In this document: piece after piece, positions 27,212 through 35,719 of the stretch
Layout of the letters: each line of letters opens with the position of its first letter
Numbering within the stretch: position 1 is the first letter of the stretch
Source of the DNA: Flavobacterium sp. N502536
GTDB lineage: Bacteria > Bacteroidota > Bacteroidia > Flavobacteriales > Flavobacteriaceae
Length of the DNA: 64,000 nucleotides
Direction: 5' to 3'
Assembly (NCBI RefSeq): GCF_025947345.1
Contig: NZ_CP110011.1
Coordinates: 3,224,001-3,288,000 of the forward strand
The notes under the pieces: generated by a model
What the model was told of the DNA's origin: nothing
Databases searched by the model: none
What the model saw: the letters and a program-made list of their open reading frames with translations, nothing else
Made by a program: the position numbers and the translations under genes

Positions 27212-28156
27212 GTGGTAAATAGAAGACACATACGCGTTAAAGTAATGCAATCCATTTATGCAATGCATCAAAGCGGTTCTGATAATATGGAAAAAGAAGA
27301 GAAGTTTCTTTTTTACAGTATTGATAATATTCAGGATCTATATCTTATAATGCTTTCTTCATTGATTGAAATTTGCAAAAAAGAATCAGTTTTTTTACAT
27401 CTTTCAAGTAAAAAACATCTTGCAACCGCTGCAGAACGTAATCCGAATGAAAAATTTGTAAAAAACAAAATTTTTCAACTTCTAGCCGAAAGCAACTCTC
27501 TTAGTATTGCTTTAGAAAATCGTAAAATCAACAACTGGAATCTGAACGATGATTATATCATTTTGCTTTTAAATGATATCAAATCAAGCGAATTGTATGC
27601 GAAATACATGAGCACTACAACAAATACTTTTGAAGAAGACAGACAATTTGTAATTGATTTGTTTGCAGATGTAATTGTTCCAAATGAAAAATTATATGAG
27701 TATTTAGAGGATGATAAATTAACCTGGGTGGATGATATTCCGGTGGTAAATACACATATCATCAAACAGTTGAAAGCTATTAAAACCGAAGATCCGGATG
27801 ATTTTAGAGTGCCTAAATTGTATAAAGATGTTGAGGATAAGGATTTTGCTAAAGACTTGTTTAGAAGAACAGTTTTAAACGAATCGATTCTGGCAAAAGA
27901 ATACGATGATAAAACACCAAACTGGGACAGTGAAAGGATTGCTGAAATTGATACGATTATCCTGAAAATGGCAATCTGCGAATTTTTAAAATTCCCTTCT
28001 ATTCCTGTAAAAGTAACTCTTAACGAATATTTAGAAATTGCGAAAGAGTATTCTACACCAAAAAGTAGTATTTTTATCAACGGAATTTTAGACAATCTGG
28101 TTAAAGAGCTTACAGCGAATAAAAAGATGGTTAAAGTAGGACGCGGGTTAATGTAA
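27212..28156 (+). CDS. nusB: transcription antitermination protein NusB, extended type
   Basis: Antitermination factor that binds boxA RNA with NusE (S10), needed for rRNA transcription. 314 aa, about twice the E. coli size, with the classic NusB core at the C-terminus (about residues 220-305: DLFRRTVLNESILAKEYDDKTPNWDSERIAEIDTIILKMAICEFL and SIPVKVTLNEYLEIAKEYSTPKSSIFINGILD, in parts). N-terminal start RRHIRVKVMQSIYAMHQSG is the other conserved end. The start is a GTG; the in-frame ATG upstream reads into a stop (27199-27222). Downstream yajC is co-directional. Confidence 0.93.
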   Translation: MVNRRHIRVKVMQSIYAMHQSGSDNMEKEEKFLFYSIDNIQDLYLIMLSSLIEICKKESVFLHLSSKKHLATAAERNPNEKFVKNKIFQLLAESNSLSIALENRKINNWNLNDDYIILLLNDIKSSELYAKYMSTTTNTFEEDRQFVIDLFADVIVPNEKLYEYLEDDKLTWVDDIPVVNTHIIKQLKAIKTEDPDDFRVPKLYKDVEDKDFAKDLFRRTVLNESILAKEYDDKTPNWDSERIAEIDTIILKMAICEFLKFPSIPVKVTLNEYLEIAKEYSTPKSSIFINGILDNLVKELTANKKMVKVGRGLM

Positions 28157-28269
28157 TTGATACCGGTTTTATAAATAAATTTCCAAACTCTTGTTGATGA
28201 TGTCACTTCAGGTGAGGTTAGAAGAGCTTAAAACATAAATATTAATAACAAAAATAAAAACTGAATACT

Positions 28270-28545
28270 ATGCAAGATTTAATGAAATTTGCGCCTTATT
28301 TACTAATGTTTGTAGTGTTGTATTTCTTTATGATCAGACCACAACAAAAAAGAGTAAAAAACGAAAAAGAATTTGAAAGCAGCCTGAAAGTAGGTGATAA
28401 AATAATTACTAAAAGTGGTTTTCACGGAAAAATTGTTGAGCTTGCTGATACAAGTGCGGTAATCGAAACAATGTCTGGAAAATTAAAAATTGAGCGTTCG
28501 GCAATTTCTATGGAAATGAGCGCTAGTTTGAATAAAAAAGCATAG
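28270..28545 (+). CDS. yajC: preprotein translocase subunit YajC
   Basis: Small inner-membrane accessory subunit of the Sec translocase (with SecDF). 91 aa. Seen: a single N-terminal membrane helix (PYLLMFVVLYFFMIRPQQK, with the conserved FMIRPQ), then a beta-rich tail KVGDKIITKSGFHGKIVELADTSAVIE. 114 bp after nusB; in other Flavobacterium genomes I recall a DUF1573 gene between them, which is missing here (no long frame is seen). Confidence 0.94.
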   Translation: MQDLMKFAPYLLMFVVLYFFMIRPQQKRVKNEKEFESSLKVGDKIITKSGFHGKIVELADTSAVIETMSGKLKIERSAISMEMSASLNKKA

Positions 28546-28579
28546 ATTTTTTCTTCGAAAAAATAAATTTCAAAATATG

Positions 28580-28619
28580 AAATCCCAAATTCCAAAACTG
28601 GAGTTTGGGATTTTTTTTA
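28580..28619 (+). terminator. terminator of yajC with AAATTCC-phrase arm
   Basis: Arms AAATCCCAAA/TTTGGGATTT (28580-28589, 28604-28613) followed by a T-run to 28619. Confidence 0.85.
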
Positions 28620-28639
28620 TTGTCATTTGTGTAAAGAAA

Positions 28640-28676
28640 AAACCTTTATCAAAGTTTAAAACTTTAATAAAGGTTT
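28640..28676 (-). terminator. terminator of the YdeI-like gene
   Basis: Stem AAACCTTTAT/ATAAAGGTTT with an inner AAAGTTT/AAACTTT pair (28640-28657, 28659-28676), T-rich on the minus side. Confidence 0.75.
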
Positions 28677-28685
28677 GTGTAGCTT

Positions 28686-28709
28686 GAAATTTGGAATTTG
28701 GAATTTGGA
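28686..28709. repeat. AATTTGG tandem repeat
   Basis: Three tandem copies of AATTTGG (on the other strand CCAAATT) between the convergent yajC and YdeI-like genes. The same phrase occurs inside the aminotransferase gene at 63364-63384. Confidence 0.85.
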
Positions 28710-28735
28710 ATTTTTTAAAAATTAAAATTCTCCCC

Positions 28736-29314
28736 CTATCTGTATTTATCATTCAGTCCGATGTTTTGTAGTATCATCGGAATAACTTTTTCAATCCTTG
28801 AAAGCTTGGTTTTCTCTTGCTTAGCGGTTTCAATATATTCCAGAAATTCATATTGCTTGTAAGGGCTAAATTTCTGAAATGCCTCTGCTAAAGCAGGATT
28901 CTGAGCTGTTTCTTTTTCAAAAAGCTCAGAAACGATCGCTTCTTTTTTTGTGGGTTTTATGATCTTACCTTGTTTTTCGTTCTCAATAGCTTCTGCAATA
29001 TAAGCTAAAACGTCAGCTTCGTTTACTTCGTCTTTTGAAGTAAAGCGCCATTGGCGTAATGACTTTGTTTTGTCTTCCTGAGCGTTGATGAGCTTTTTTT
29101 TCTCGTCCTTCAGAAAAACACCATTAAAGAACCAAATCGTAAAGTACTCTTTAAAACCTCCTATGCCGATAACATTTTTTTTGTTGTACACATAAACCGG
29201 GCCGCCCCATTTTACGGTTTCAACCAGTTCGGTTTTGTCAATAATCGATTTTAGGAAAAGAAGTTCTTCTTCCCAGCTATTGACTTTGTCCCAAACGTGT
29301 TTTTTGTCAGACAT
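28736..29314 (-). CDS. YdeI/OmpD-associated family protein (DUF1801-like)
   Basis: 192 aa. Contains an N-terminal DUF1801-type domain (about residues 20-95: ETVKWGGPVYVYNKKNVIGIGGFKEYFTIWFF, LINAQEDKTKSLRQWRF in parts) and a C-terminal segment of helices (KFSPYKQYEFLEYIETAKQEKTKLSRIEKVIPMI) characteristic of the YdeI family, which in E. coli is linked to resistance to cationic peptides and OmpD levels. Function here is inferred only. The gene starts 11 bp after pepT, so the two form an operon. Confidence 0.85.
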   Translation of the reverse strand: MSDKKHVWDKVNSWEEELLFLKSIIDKTELVETVKWGGPVYVYNKKNVIGIGGFKEYFTIWFFNGVFLKDEKKKLINAQEDKTKSLRQWRFTSKDEVNEADVLAYIAEAIENEKQGKIIKPTKKEAIVSELFEKETAQNPALAEAFQKFSPYKQYEFLEYIETAKQEKTKLSRIEKVIPMILQNIGLNDKYR

Positions 29315-29325
29315 ATTTTTTGGAT

Positions 29326-30603
29326 TTATCTTTTTCTTTTCGGCTTTTCAGATGCGTCAAAAATGCCTGGAATTGCAGTTAATTCAGCTATTTTTACAAT
29401 GACATCTGTAGCTTTTTGCATGCTTTCAGCAGGAACATATTCGTATTTTCCGTGGAAGTTGTGACCGCCGGCAAATATATTCGGGCAAGGAAGTCCCATA
29501 AATGACAATTGAGACCCGTCAGTTCCCCCACGAATAGGTTTGATGATTGGTTTGATGTTTAATTCGCGCATTGCTTTTTCGGCAATATCAACAATGTGTT
29601 TTACTGGAAGTACTTGTTCTTTCATGTTGTAATACTGATCTTTTACTTCAGCAATTACAATATCTTCTCCGAATTGTTTCGCGTATTTCTTATTGATTTT
29701 TTTGGCAATCTTAGCAATAAGGTCTTTGCGTTTTTCGAATTTTTTCTTGTTGTGATCGCGGATAATCAATTCTAAAACAGTTTCTTCAATACTTCCGGTA
29801 AGGTGGTGAACGTGGAAAAAGCCTTCGTAGCCTTTGGTTTCTTGTGGCGTTTCTCCTTTAGGAAGTTCGTTGATGAAATCGTTGGCGATCAACATCGAAT
29901 TGATCATTTTCCCTTTGGCATAACCCGGGTGAACACTTTTTCCTTTGAAGGTGATTTTAGCTCCGGCGGCATTAAAATTTTCATATTCTAACTCACCAAT
30001 CTGGCTTCCATCCATGGTGTAAGCCCATGCAGCGCCAAATTTTTTCACATCAAAATGATGCGCACCGCGACCAATTTCTTCGTCAGGTGTAAAACCAATT
30101 CTGATTTTCCCGTGTTTGATTTCAGGATGCTGAATTAAGTATTCCATTGCTGAGACAATTTCGGTAATTCCTGCCTTGTCGTCGGCTCCTAGTAAAGTAG
30201 TTCCGTCTGTAGTAATAATGGTTTGCCCTTTGTATTGCAATAAATCCTTAAAGTAGGATGGTGATAAAACGATGTTTTTCTCCGCATTTAAAAGGATGTC
30301 TTTTCCGTCGTAATTTTCAACGATTTGAGGTTTTATATTGGCTCCGCTAAAGTCTGGTGAAGTGTCAAAATGAGATACAAAACCAATTGTAGGAACTTCG
30401 TGATCAACATTTGAAGGCAATGTGGCCATGATATAGGCTTTGTCGTCTATGGTAACATCTGATAAGCCAATTGCTTTTAGTTCTTCGACTAATTTATTGG
30501 CAAGATTCCATTGTTTTTCTGTACTTGGCGTTGTTTTTGAATTTGGATCTGATTCAGTGTCAATAGTTACATAACTAATAAAACGATCTATAATATGTTG
30601 CAT
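29326..30603 (-). CDS. pepT: peptidase T (tripeptide aminopeptidase)
   Basis: Zinc aminopeptidase of the M20 family that removes the N-terminal residue of tripeptides in the cytoplasm. 425 aa. Seen: metal ligands in [17 protein letters not shown] (His/Asp), LGADDKAGI (Asp), [16 protein letters not shown] (Glu-Glu pair), and the C-terminal [13 protein letters not shown] with another His. The dimerisation domain lies between. A perfect -7 element precedes it (30624-30631). Family secure. Confidence 0.95.
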   Translation of the reverse strand: MQHIIDRFISYVTIDTESDPNSKTTPSTEKQWNLANKLVEELKAIGLSDVTIDDKAYIMATLPSNVDHEVPTIGFVSHFDTSPDFSGANIKPQIVENYDGKDILLNAEKNIVLSPSYFKDLLQYKGQTIITTDGTTLLGADDKAGITEIVSAMEYLIQHPEIKHGKIRIGFTPDEEIGRGAHHFDVKKFGAAWAYTMDGSQIGELEYENFNAAGAKITFKGKSVHPGYAKGKMINSMLIANDFINELPKGETPQETKGYEGFFHVHHLTGSIEETVLELIIRDHNKKKFEKRKDLIAKIAKKINKKYAKQFGEDIVIAEVKDQYYNMKEQVLPVKHIVDIAEKAMRELNIKPIIKPIRGGTDGSQLSFMGLPCPNIFAGGHNFHGKYEYVPAESMQKATDVIVKIAELTAIPGIFDASEKPKRKR

Positions 30604-30623
30604 TTTTTTATTTTATTTTTAGG

Positions 30624-30631
30624 CAAATATA
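30624..30631 (-). promoter_or_regulatory. -7 promoter element of pepT
   Basis: TATATTTG on the minus strand, full TAnnTTTG match, 20 bp before the start codon. Confidence 0.6.
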
Positions 30632-30735
30632 AGTAAATAGTTAAGGGTTGTAAAGCGACTAATTATGAAAACTGTAAATTAGACCGAAAAAAGTTTGACG
30701 CAAATTTCCCGGATTTGCACTAGCTATTGAAAGTT

Positions 30736-30776
30736 AAAATCCAATTTCACGAATTTAAATTCATGAAATTGGATTT
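30736..30776 (-). terminator. terminator of the FGE-like gene
   Basis: Perfect 14-bp arms (30736-30749, 30763-30776), AAAATCCAATTTCA and its complement, T-rich on both sides, 51 bp after the stop. Confidence 0.8.
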
Positions 30777-30827
30777 TTAAGTGATATAAAGGATGTTTTA
30801 ATTCGTGTAATTGATGATAAAAAATCT

Positions 30828-31958
30828 TTATTGAACACATCTGAAACCAATATGATTTGCGGGTGATTTGTAATCTCCTTTGCCTCTGGTGCCCACCATA
30901 TAACGGGTGCAATACTGATCGGTACATAAAAACGAACCGCCGCGCTGTACTTTTTTAGGCAATTCTGGTTCTGCCGGATCATAAGAAGATTCAGGACCCT
31001 TAGGATTTTTGGCAACCCGACCGTTTTCGCTTAGTATCTTGTAATAGTCTGCGGTATACCAGTCGTTTGTCCATTCCCAAACATTTCCTCCAATATCATA
31101 GAGACCGTAAGCATTGGGTGCAAATTTTGCAGTTGGTGCAATACCGATATAACCGTCTTCGCCAGTATCTCCTTTTTCCAGTGGAAATTGTCCCTGATAA
31201 ATGTTGGCCTGAAATTTTCCTTTAGGTTTTAGGGTATTTCCCCAGGCATACAATTCGCCTGATTTTCCGCCACGGGCTGCAAATTCCCATTCTGCTTCTG
31301 TTGGCAATCTTTTTCCGGCCCACTTTGCGTAAGCAGCGGCATCATCATAAGAAATTTGTACAACAGGGTAGCTGCCTTTTCCTTTTATAGAACTTCCGGC
31401 TCCTTCCGGATGTCTCCAGTCTGCACCGCGTTTGTAAGACCACCATTGCATATAATTGTTCAAATCTACTTTAGCGGGAGTAGGGGTAAATACGGCCGAT
31501 CCGGCAACAAGATTTTCTAATGGAGCATCAGGATATTCTTCATGTGTAGGTTTTATTTCGGCAAAAGTGACATAACCGGTTGCTTTTACAAAAGCTTCAA
31601 ACTGATCGTTTGTAACTTCGGTTTTATCCATATAAAATCCATCTACATAAACGCGATGTATTGGGGCGGCATCTTTAGTAACTCCTTTTATGCTGCACAG
31701 GCTTTCGTCCTCCACATTACTTCCCATAGAAAATTCTCCACCCGGAATCCAGACCATTCCCGCCGGAGTTTTACCGGAAGGTTTGTTTTTGTTTTCGATC
31801 GTTGGTTTAAATGATGAAGCTTCTGCTGGATTTGGAGTTTCGGTACAATCCATTGCGACTAATTTCTGTTTCGGCACAATAAGTTTTGTGTAGCTGTAAG
31901 CAATTGTAATAATGGAGATTGTTAGAATCGCGATAATCCAATAGGTTTTATTTTTCAT
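30828..31958 (-). CDS. formylglycine-generating enzyme-type (SUMF1-like) protein
   Basis: 376 aa. An N-terminal membrane anchor or uncleaved signal (residues about 5-28) is followed by the FGE fold: WIPGGEFSMGSN, VYVDGFYMDKTEVTNDQFEAFV, PVVQISYDDAAAYAKWAGKRLPTEAEWEFAARGG (in parts), GGNVWEWTNDWY, and RGGSFLCTDQYCTRY. The two Cys (C345 and C350) are the pair that binds copper and converts Cys to formylglycine in sulfatases; most SUMF1-like proteins lack them. No CxPxR sulfatase is in the window. Function as FGE is probable but substrates lie elsewhere. Confidence 0.88.
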   Translation of the reverse strand: MKNKTYWIIAILTISIITIAYSYTKLIVPKQKLVAMDCTETPNPAEASSFKPTIENKNKPSGKTPAGMVWIPGGEFSMGSNVEDESLCSIKGVTKDAAPIHRVYVDGFYMDKTEVTNDQFEAFVKATGYVTFAEIKPTHEEYPDAPLENLVAGSAVFTPTPAKVDLNNYMQWWSYKRGADWRHPEGAGSSIKGKGSYPVVQISYDDAAAYAKWAGKRLPTEAEWEFAARGGKSGELYAWGNTLKPKGKFQANIYQGQFPLEKGDTGEDGYIGIAPTAKFAPNAYGLYDIGGNVWEWTNDWYTADYYKILSENGRVAKNPKGPESSYDPAEPELPKKVQRGGSFLCTDQYCTRYMVGTRGKGDYKSPANHIGFRCVQ

Positions 31959-32176
31959 CCCAAGTGTTTTTATGGAGTATAGTAGTTGTCGGTAAAAATA
32001 AGAATAAAGTTTAAAAGAGAATTTAATATAACTATATTTATTTTATAGAATTACTATTGTTTTGTTTGCCCGGTTGTGTTTCAATTGCTTTGTGTTTGTT
32101 TTCAGCGTTATATATGGGGGAAAAGAATGTTGGAAACAGTTTTCTATAAATCATAGTCACTTTCAAGTATTATATT

Positions 32177-32184
32177 TAAATTTG
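32177..32184 (+). promoter_or_regulatory. -7 promoter element of pyrD
   Basis: TAAATTTG, full TAnnTTTG match, 27 bp before the ATG at 32212. Confidence 0.6.
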
Positions 32185-32211
32185 CATCCAAAAAAACAAC
32201 AACACACTACT

Positions 32212-33246
32212 ATGTATAAATTGATAATTCGCCCGATACTTTTTTGGTTTGATCCGGAAGAAGTACATTACTTTACTTTTTCATTTGTTAAATTCATTTC
32301 AAAAATTCCTGGTGTTTCATCAATTATCAGATCGATTTACGAAGTAAAAGACAGCCGTTTGGAACGCGAAGTTTTTGGAATCAAATTTAAAAACCCGGTG
32401 GGACTGGCAGCAGGATTCGATAAAGATGCCAAGTTGTATAAAGAATTGTCGGATTTTGGATTTGGTTTTATTGAAATTGGTACCGTGACTCCTGTCGGAC
32501 AGGAGGGAAATCCTAAAAAACGTTTGTTCCGATTGAAAGAAGACCAGGCAATTGTGAATCGAATGGGATTTAATAATGGCGGAGTTCTGGAAGCCGTAGA
32601 GCGTTTGAAAAAGAATTCAGGAGTTTTGATTGGTGGTAATATTGGAAAGAACAAAGTAACGCCAAACGAAAATGCAGTTGACGATTATATCAGTTGTTTT
32701 GATGCTTTGTTTGATCATGTAGATTATTTTGTGGTCAACGTAAGTTCGCCAAATACGCCAAACTTACGTGCCCTGCAAGACAAAGAACCTTTAACGGCTT
32801 TATTGCAAACACTGCAAAACAGAAACGTAGAGAAGCAAAAAACAAGTACACAAAAGATAAAACCAATTTTACTAAAAATTGCTCCCGATCTTACAGACGA
32901 GCAGTTGCTGGATATTATTGATATTGTAAAAACCACCCAGATTGCAGGTGTGATTGCAACAAACACTACAATTTCCCGCGACGGATTACAGTCTGCCAAT
33001 CAGGTAGAAATGGGAGGATTGTCAGGAAAACCATTAACGAAACGCTCGACAGAGGTCATTCGTTTTCTTTCGGAAAAAAGCAATAAAGCTTTCCCAATCA
33101 TTGGAGTTGGGGGAATTCACACTGCAGACGATGCTATCGAAAAACTAAATGCAGGAGCGAGTTTGGTGCAGTTGTATACCGGTTTTATTTATGAAGGGCC
33201 AGCCTTGATAAAAGCAATCAATAAAAAGGTTTTAAAACAATTGTAA
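32212..33246 (+). CDS. pyrD: dihydroorotate dehydrogenase, quinone-dependent (class 2)
   Basis: Oxidises dihydroorotate to orotate, the fourth step of pyrimidine synthesis, passing electrons to quinone at the membrane. From the ATG at 32212 the protein has 344 residues, with the N-terminal amphipathic segment [20 protein letters not shown] typical of membrane-associated class 2 enzymes, FMN-site [17 protein letters not shown], the catalytic Ser region [14 protein letters not shown], and [14 protein letters not shown]. Upstream sequence in frame (to 32062) has no homologous content and is rejected. The reverse-strand DUF3307 gene abuts its 3' end and overlaps it by 15 bp. Confidence 0.96.
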   Translation: MYKLIIRPILFWFDPEEVHYFTFSFVKFISKIPGVSSIIRSIYEVKDSRLEREVFGIKFKNPVGLAAGFDKDAKLYKELSDFGFGFIEIGTVTPVGQEGNPKKRLFRLKEDQAIVNRMGFNNGGVLEAVERLKKNSGVLIGGNIGKNKVTPNENAVDDYISCFDALFDHVDYFVVNVSSPNTPNLRALQDKEPLTALLQTLQNRNVEKQKTSTQKIKPILLKIAPDLTDEQLLDIIDIVKTTQIAGVIATNTTISRDGLQSANQVEMGGLSGKPLTKRSTEVIRFLSEKSNKAFPIIGVGGIHTADDAIEKLNAGASLVQLYTGFIYEGPALIKAINKKVLKQL

Positions 33247-33948
33247 AAGCAATACCTGAACAAGTAGCCCGGCAGCAATCGCAGTTCCAAAACTGATTAA
33301 CGTACCGATTAGAACATATTCGGTTAGTTTTCGGTCTCTGGCTTCTTTTAAATCGCCAAATCTAAAAATTGATTTCGCTGCCAATAAGAAGCCGATAGCC
33401 TCGAAATGACCTGTTAAGATAAAACAGAAGACAAACAGTCTTTCTAAGATACCAATGTAATTTCCCGCTTTGGAGAGCGAATTTTCATTGTGGCTATTTT
33501 GACTTTCGGGATTCCAAATTGAAATAATGGTTTTAATGAGAATAGAAGTTGGTTTTGTGATGAATAAAACTCCGGTCACTAGAATCCAAAATTGATTATT
33601 GAACCAATGAAAATGGATTGTTTCGCCTTTGTAGAGAAAAACAACGCCAATTAAAACTAAAATGTGCAGCAATTGGTCTACTATAAACCAACTGCGTTTT
33701 GTTTTATTTTTCTGGAAATGAAGTTTGATTAAATCGATAATGCCATGAGATACGGCAATAAGAAGTGCATATGGAAGAAATTGGATTTCTCCAACCAATA
33801 TGGCGGCTAAAATCCCATGCAAAAGAATATGAAGATATAAATAAATACTTTTATGTTTTTTGGCTTCTTTGTCGGTTACCCAGGAGTTGGGTTGGGCTGT
33901 AAAATCACCTAGTAAATGTGCTAAAAGTAGTTTTATAAATAAAATCAT
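33232..33948 (-). CDS. DUF3307 membrane protein
   Basis: 238 aa integral membrane protein of the DUF3307 family with about seven hydrophobic segments (first [17 protein letters not shown], with the family L-x-H-x-x-x-D-F pattern; then [32 protein letters not shown]). Function unknown; often next to SatD in Bacteroidota, as here where the two reading frames overlap by 4 bp (satD stop inside its ATG). Its 3' end overlaps pyrD. Confidence 0.85.
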   Translation of the reverse strand: MILFIKLLLAHLLGDFTAQPNSWVTDKEAKKHKSIYLYLHILLHGILAAILVGEIQFLPYALLIAVSHGIIDLIKLHFQKNKTKRSWFIVDQLLHILVLIGVVFLYKGETIHFHWFNNQFWILVTGVLFITKPTSILIKTIISIWNPESQNSHNENSLSKAGNYIGILERLFVFCFILTGHFEAIGFLLAAKSIFRFGDLKEARDRKLTEYVLIGTLISFGTAIAAGLLVQVLLLQLF

Positions 33949-34559
33949 AACGTTACAAGTTGTTTTATTTGTGTTCTGAAATAGCGGTCTAAATTCAATA
34001 CCAAATCAAATTGAGCTCGTTTTTGTCTTCGGCTTACAGCGGCTCTTTTTATCCCTAATTTCGGGGCTAATTCTTCTTGTGATAAACTCGGGTTTTCTAT
34101 TGCAATTGCTACAAATTCGGCAGATTGAGCTGGCCAATTGTCCATAAAAGTAAGAGCAAGCTGAATCATTAAATTCATTCTTTCGTCGATAACGGTATCG
34201 CCGGTTCGCAGCGCTAAACTTATTTTTAGTTTCTTTAAAGTCTCAAAAAGTTCCCCCGAATGTATAAAGGCAGAACCATTGCTTTCAGAAACTTTTTCAG
34301 CATCATGTGTTTTATTTCCAATGCCAATGCTCATTCGCGCATCCAGTTTTAAGGCTCTTAAATGTGCTTTGATGAGAATGGCGGTCAATAAAGCTTCTTC
34401 AGGATTCTTTATTTCAATTTGAAATTCATCCCCTCTGTAAATTTCCCATTGGAGAGGTGTTTCTCCAAAAGGAGATAAGATTTCCCTTAAAGAGGTTACC
34501 CAGTCTTTTGATTTTTGCTTTCTGGAATCGATTATATCTCCTGTAATTACACTAGTCAT
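33945..34559 (-). CDS. SatD-family regulator-like protein
   Basis: 204 aa. Similar to SatD of the secretion/acid tolerance locus: N-terminal SVITGDIIDSRK and GETPLQWEIYRGDEFQIEI, middle RMSIGIGNKTHDAEKVSESNGSAF, and a C-terminal helix-turn-helix (about 160-195, SQEELAPKLGIKRAAVSRRQKRAQFD in parts) that should bind DNA. It is upstream of DUF3307 and divergent from the HMG-CoA lyase gene. Three operator-like sites lie between them. Two -7 elements precede it: 34565-34572 and 34598-34605. An autoregulator is plausible, not shown. Confidence 0.83.
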   Translation of the reverse strand: MTSVITGDIIDSRKQKSKDWVTSLREILSPFGETPLQWEIYRGDEFQIEIKNPEEALLTAILIKAHLRALKLDARMSIGIGNKTHDAEKVSESNGSAFIHSGELFETLKKLKISLALRTGDTVIDERMNLMIQLALTFMDNWPAQSAEFVAIAIENPSLSQEELAPKLGIKRAAVSRRQKRAQFDLVLNLDRYFRTQIKQLVTL

Positions 34560-34564
34560 AGCTT

Positions 34565-34572
34565 CAAATATA
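34565..34572 (-). promoter_or_regulatory. proximal -7 element of the SatD gene
   Basis: TATATTTG on the minus strand, 5 bp from the ATG; use would give a leaderless message. The distal element at 34598 is the likelier main promoter. Confidence 0.35.
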
Positions 34573-34597
34573 AATAAAAAGAATAATAATAGTATTA

Positions 34598-34605
34598 CAA
34601 ATGTA
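34598..34605 (-). promoter_or_regulatory. distal -7 element of the SatD gene
   Basis: TACATTTG on the minus strand, full TAnnTTTG match, giving a leader of about 32 nt and placing the operator array at its -33 region. Confidence 0.45.
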
Positions 34606-34621
34606 GTTAATATTTTTTAAA

Positions 34622-34697
34622 TGTTACGTTTTTGTGTAACACTATCAATTGTTACGTTTTTGTGTAACATAATAAAGTGTTACCATATTCTGTAATA
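34622..34697. promoter_or_regulatory. three operator-like dyads at exact 28-bp spacing
   Basis: TGTTAC-N8-GTAACA occurs at 34622-34641 and 34650-34669 (same 20 bp, spacer GTTTTTGT), and a third copy TGTTAC-N8-GTAATA at 34678-34697 differs in the spacer and one arm base. All three start 28 bp apart. They lie between the SatD gene and the HMG-CoA lyase gene, the third on the -33 area of the lyase promoter (TAACTTTT at 34714-34721), the first on the distal satD promoter. A shared repressor or activator binding array is the simplest reading; SatD itself, with its helix-turn-helix, is a candidate binder. Confidence 0.75.
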
Positions 34698-34768
34698 TAA
34701 TTAAAGAAAATTATAACTTTTATTTCTTTAAAAAAGAAACTAACTTAGCCATTATAAAAGAGTAAGCT

Positions 34769-35635
34769 TTGAATAAAGAAATCAAGATTATCGAATGTCC
34801 GCGTGATGCTATGCAAGGCATCAAAACTTTCATACCTACCCAAAATAAGGTTTCGTATATACAGGCTCTGTTGAGAGTGGGTTTTGATACCATTGATTTT
34901 GGAAGTTTTGTATCTCCAAAAGCGATTCCTCAAATGCAGGATACTGCTGAAGTTTTGGCGCAGCTTGATTTATCGCAAACTACCAGCAAATTGTTAGCGA
35001 TTATAGCCAATACACAAGGAGCATCGCTCGCTGCAGCACATGAACCTATTCAATACTTAGGATTTCCTTTTTCGATATCTGAAAACTTTCAGATGCGAAA
35101 CACACATAAAACCATCGCTGAATCTTTAATTACGCTCGAAGAAATTCTTGAAATTGCCGATCAGAAAAACAAAGAAGTCGTTACCTATCTTTCTATGGGA
35201 TTCGGAAATCCTTATGGTGATCCGTGGAATGTAGAGATCGTGGGCGAGTGGACAGAGAAGCTGGCCGGAATGGGGGTGAAAATATTATCGCTTTCCGATA
35301 CTGTTGGTAGTTCTACACCGGAAGTAATCACCTATCTTTTTTCAAATTTGATTCCGAAGTACCCGCAAATTGAGTTTGGTGCGCATCTGCATACCACACC
35401 CAACAGCTGGTTCGAGAAAATAGATGCAGCTTCAAAAGCAGGTTGTACCCGTTTTGATGGGGCTATTCAGGGGTTTGGCGGCTGTCCGATGGCAACCGAT
35501 AAACTCACGGGTAATATGCCTACCGAAAAGCTGATCTCTTACTTTACATCCAATAAAAAAGCCACAGGCCTCAACTCTTTAAGTTTTGAGAGTGCCTACA
35601 ATGAAGCATCAAAATTGTTTGGGAAATTTCATTAG
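34769..35635 (+). CDS. hydroxymethylglutaryl-CoA lyase
   Basis: Cleaves HMG-CoA to acetyl-CoA and acetoacetate, last step of leucine breakdown. 288 aa with TTG start: the only start in the open frame, because an in-frame stop sits two codons upstream (34763). Seen: active-site start KIIECPRDAMQG (catalytic Arg in PRD), VGFDTIDFGSFVSPKAIPQM, the SLSDTVGSSTPEVI segment, and the metal motif HLHTTPNSW and CTRFDGAIQGFGGCPMA (catalytic Cys). Family match is strong. Leucine-type dehydrogenase at 25881 fits the same pathway. Confidence 0.93.
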   Translation: MNKEIKIIECPRDAMQGIKTFIPTQNKVSYIQALLRVGFDTIDFGSFVSPKAIPQMQDTAEVLAQLDLSQTTSKLLAIIANTQGASLAAAHEPIQYLGFPFSISENFQMRNTHKTIAESLITLEEILEIADQKNKEVVTYLSMGFGNPYGDPWNVEIVGEWTEKLAGMGVKILSLSDTVGSSTPEVITYLFSNLIPKYPQIEFGAHLHTTPNSWFEKIDAASKAGCTRFDGAIQGFGGCPMATDKLTGNMPTEKLISYFTSNKKATGLNSLSFESAYNEASKLFGKFH

Positions 35636-35719
35636 AAAATAACTATATTTACTAAACAAAGACAAATAATAAGTGATAGCAAATCAGCGTTGTTAGTATT
35701 TAGATAATGTATAAATACC

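Noticed and set aside
27199..27222. Upstream seven-codon frame MFLQGGK before nusB as a regulatory peptide
   Set aside because: Frame overlaps the GTG start by chance; no ribosome binding signal or conservation evidence is visible.
27553..28206. Long minus-strand frame opposite nusB (217 codons)
   Set aside because: Shadow frame; the Ser- and Phe-rich translation has no domain and the plus frame is a clear NusB.
28157..28269. Remnant of a DUF1573 gene between nusB and yajC
   Set aside because: No frame or recognisable residue string remains in 113 bp; absence can be stated, decay cannot.
32062..32211. N-terminal extension of pyrD
   Set aside because: The homologous class 2 start with its membrane segment begins at 32212, with a -7 element inside the proposed extension.
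34622..34697. Three 28-bp-spaced repeats as a mini CRISPR array
   Set aside because: Repeat units are 20-bp dyads with only 8 bp between them, no unique 30-bp spacers and no cas genes; regulatory operators explain them better.
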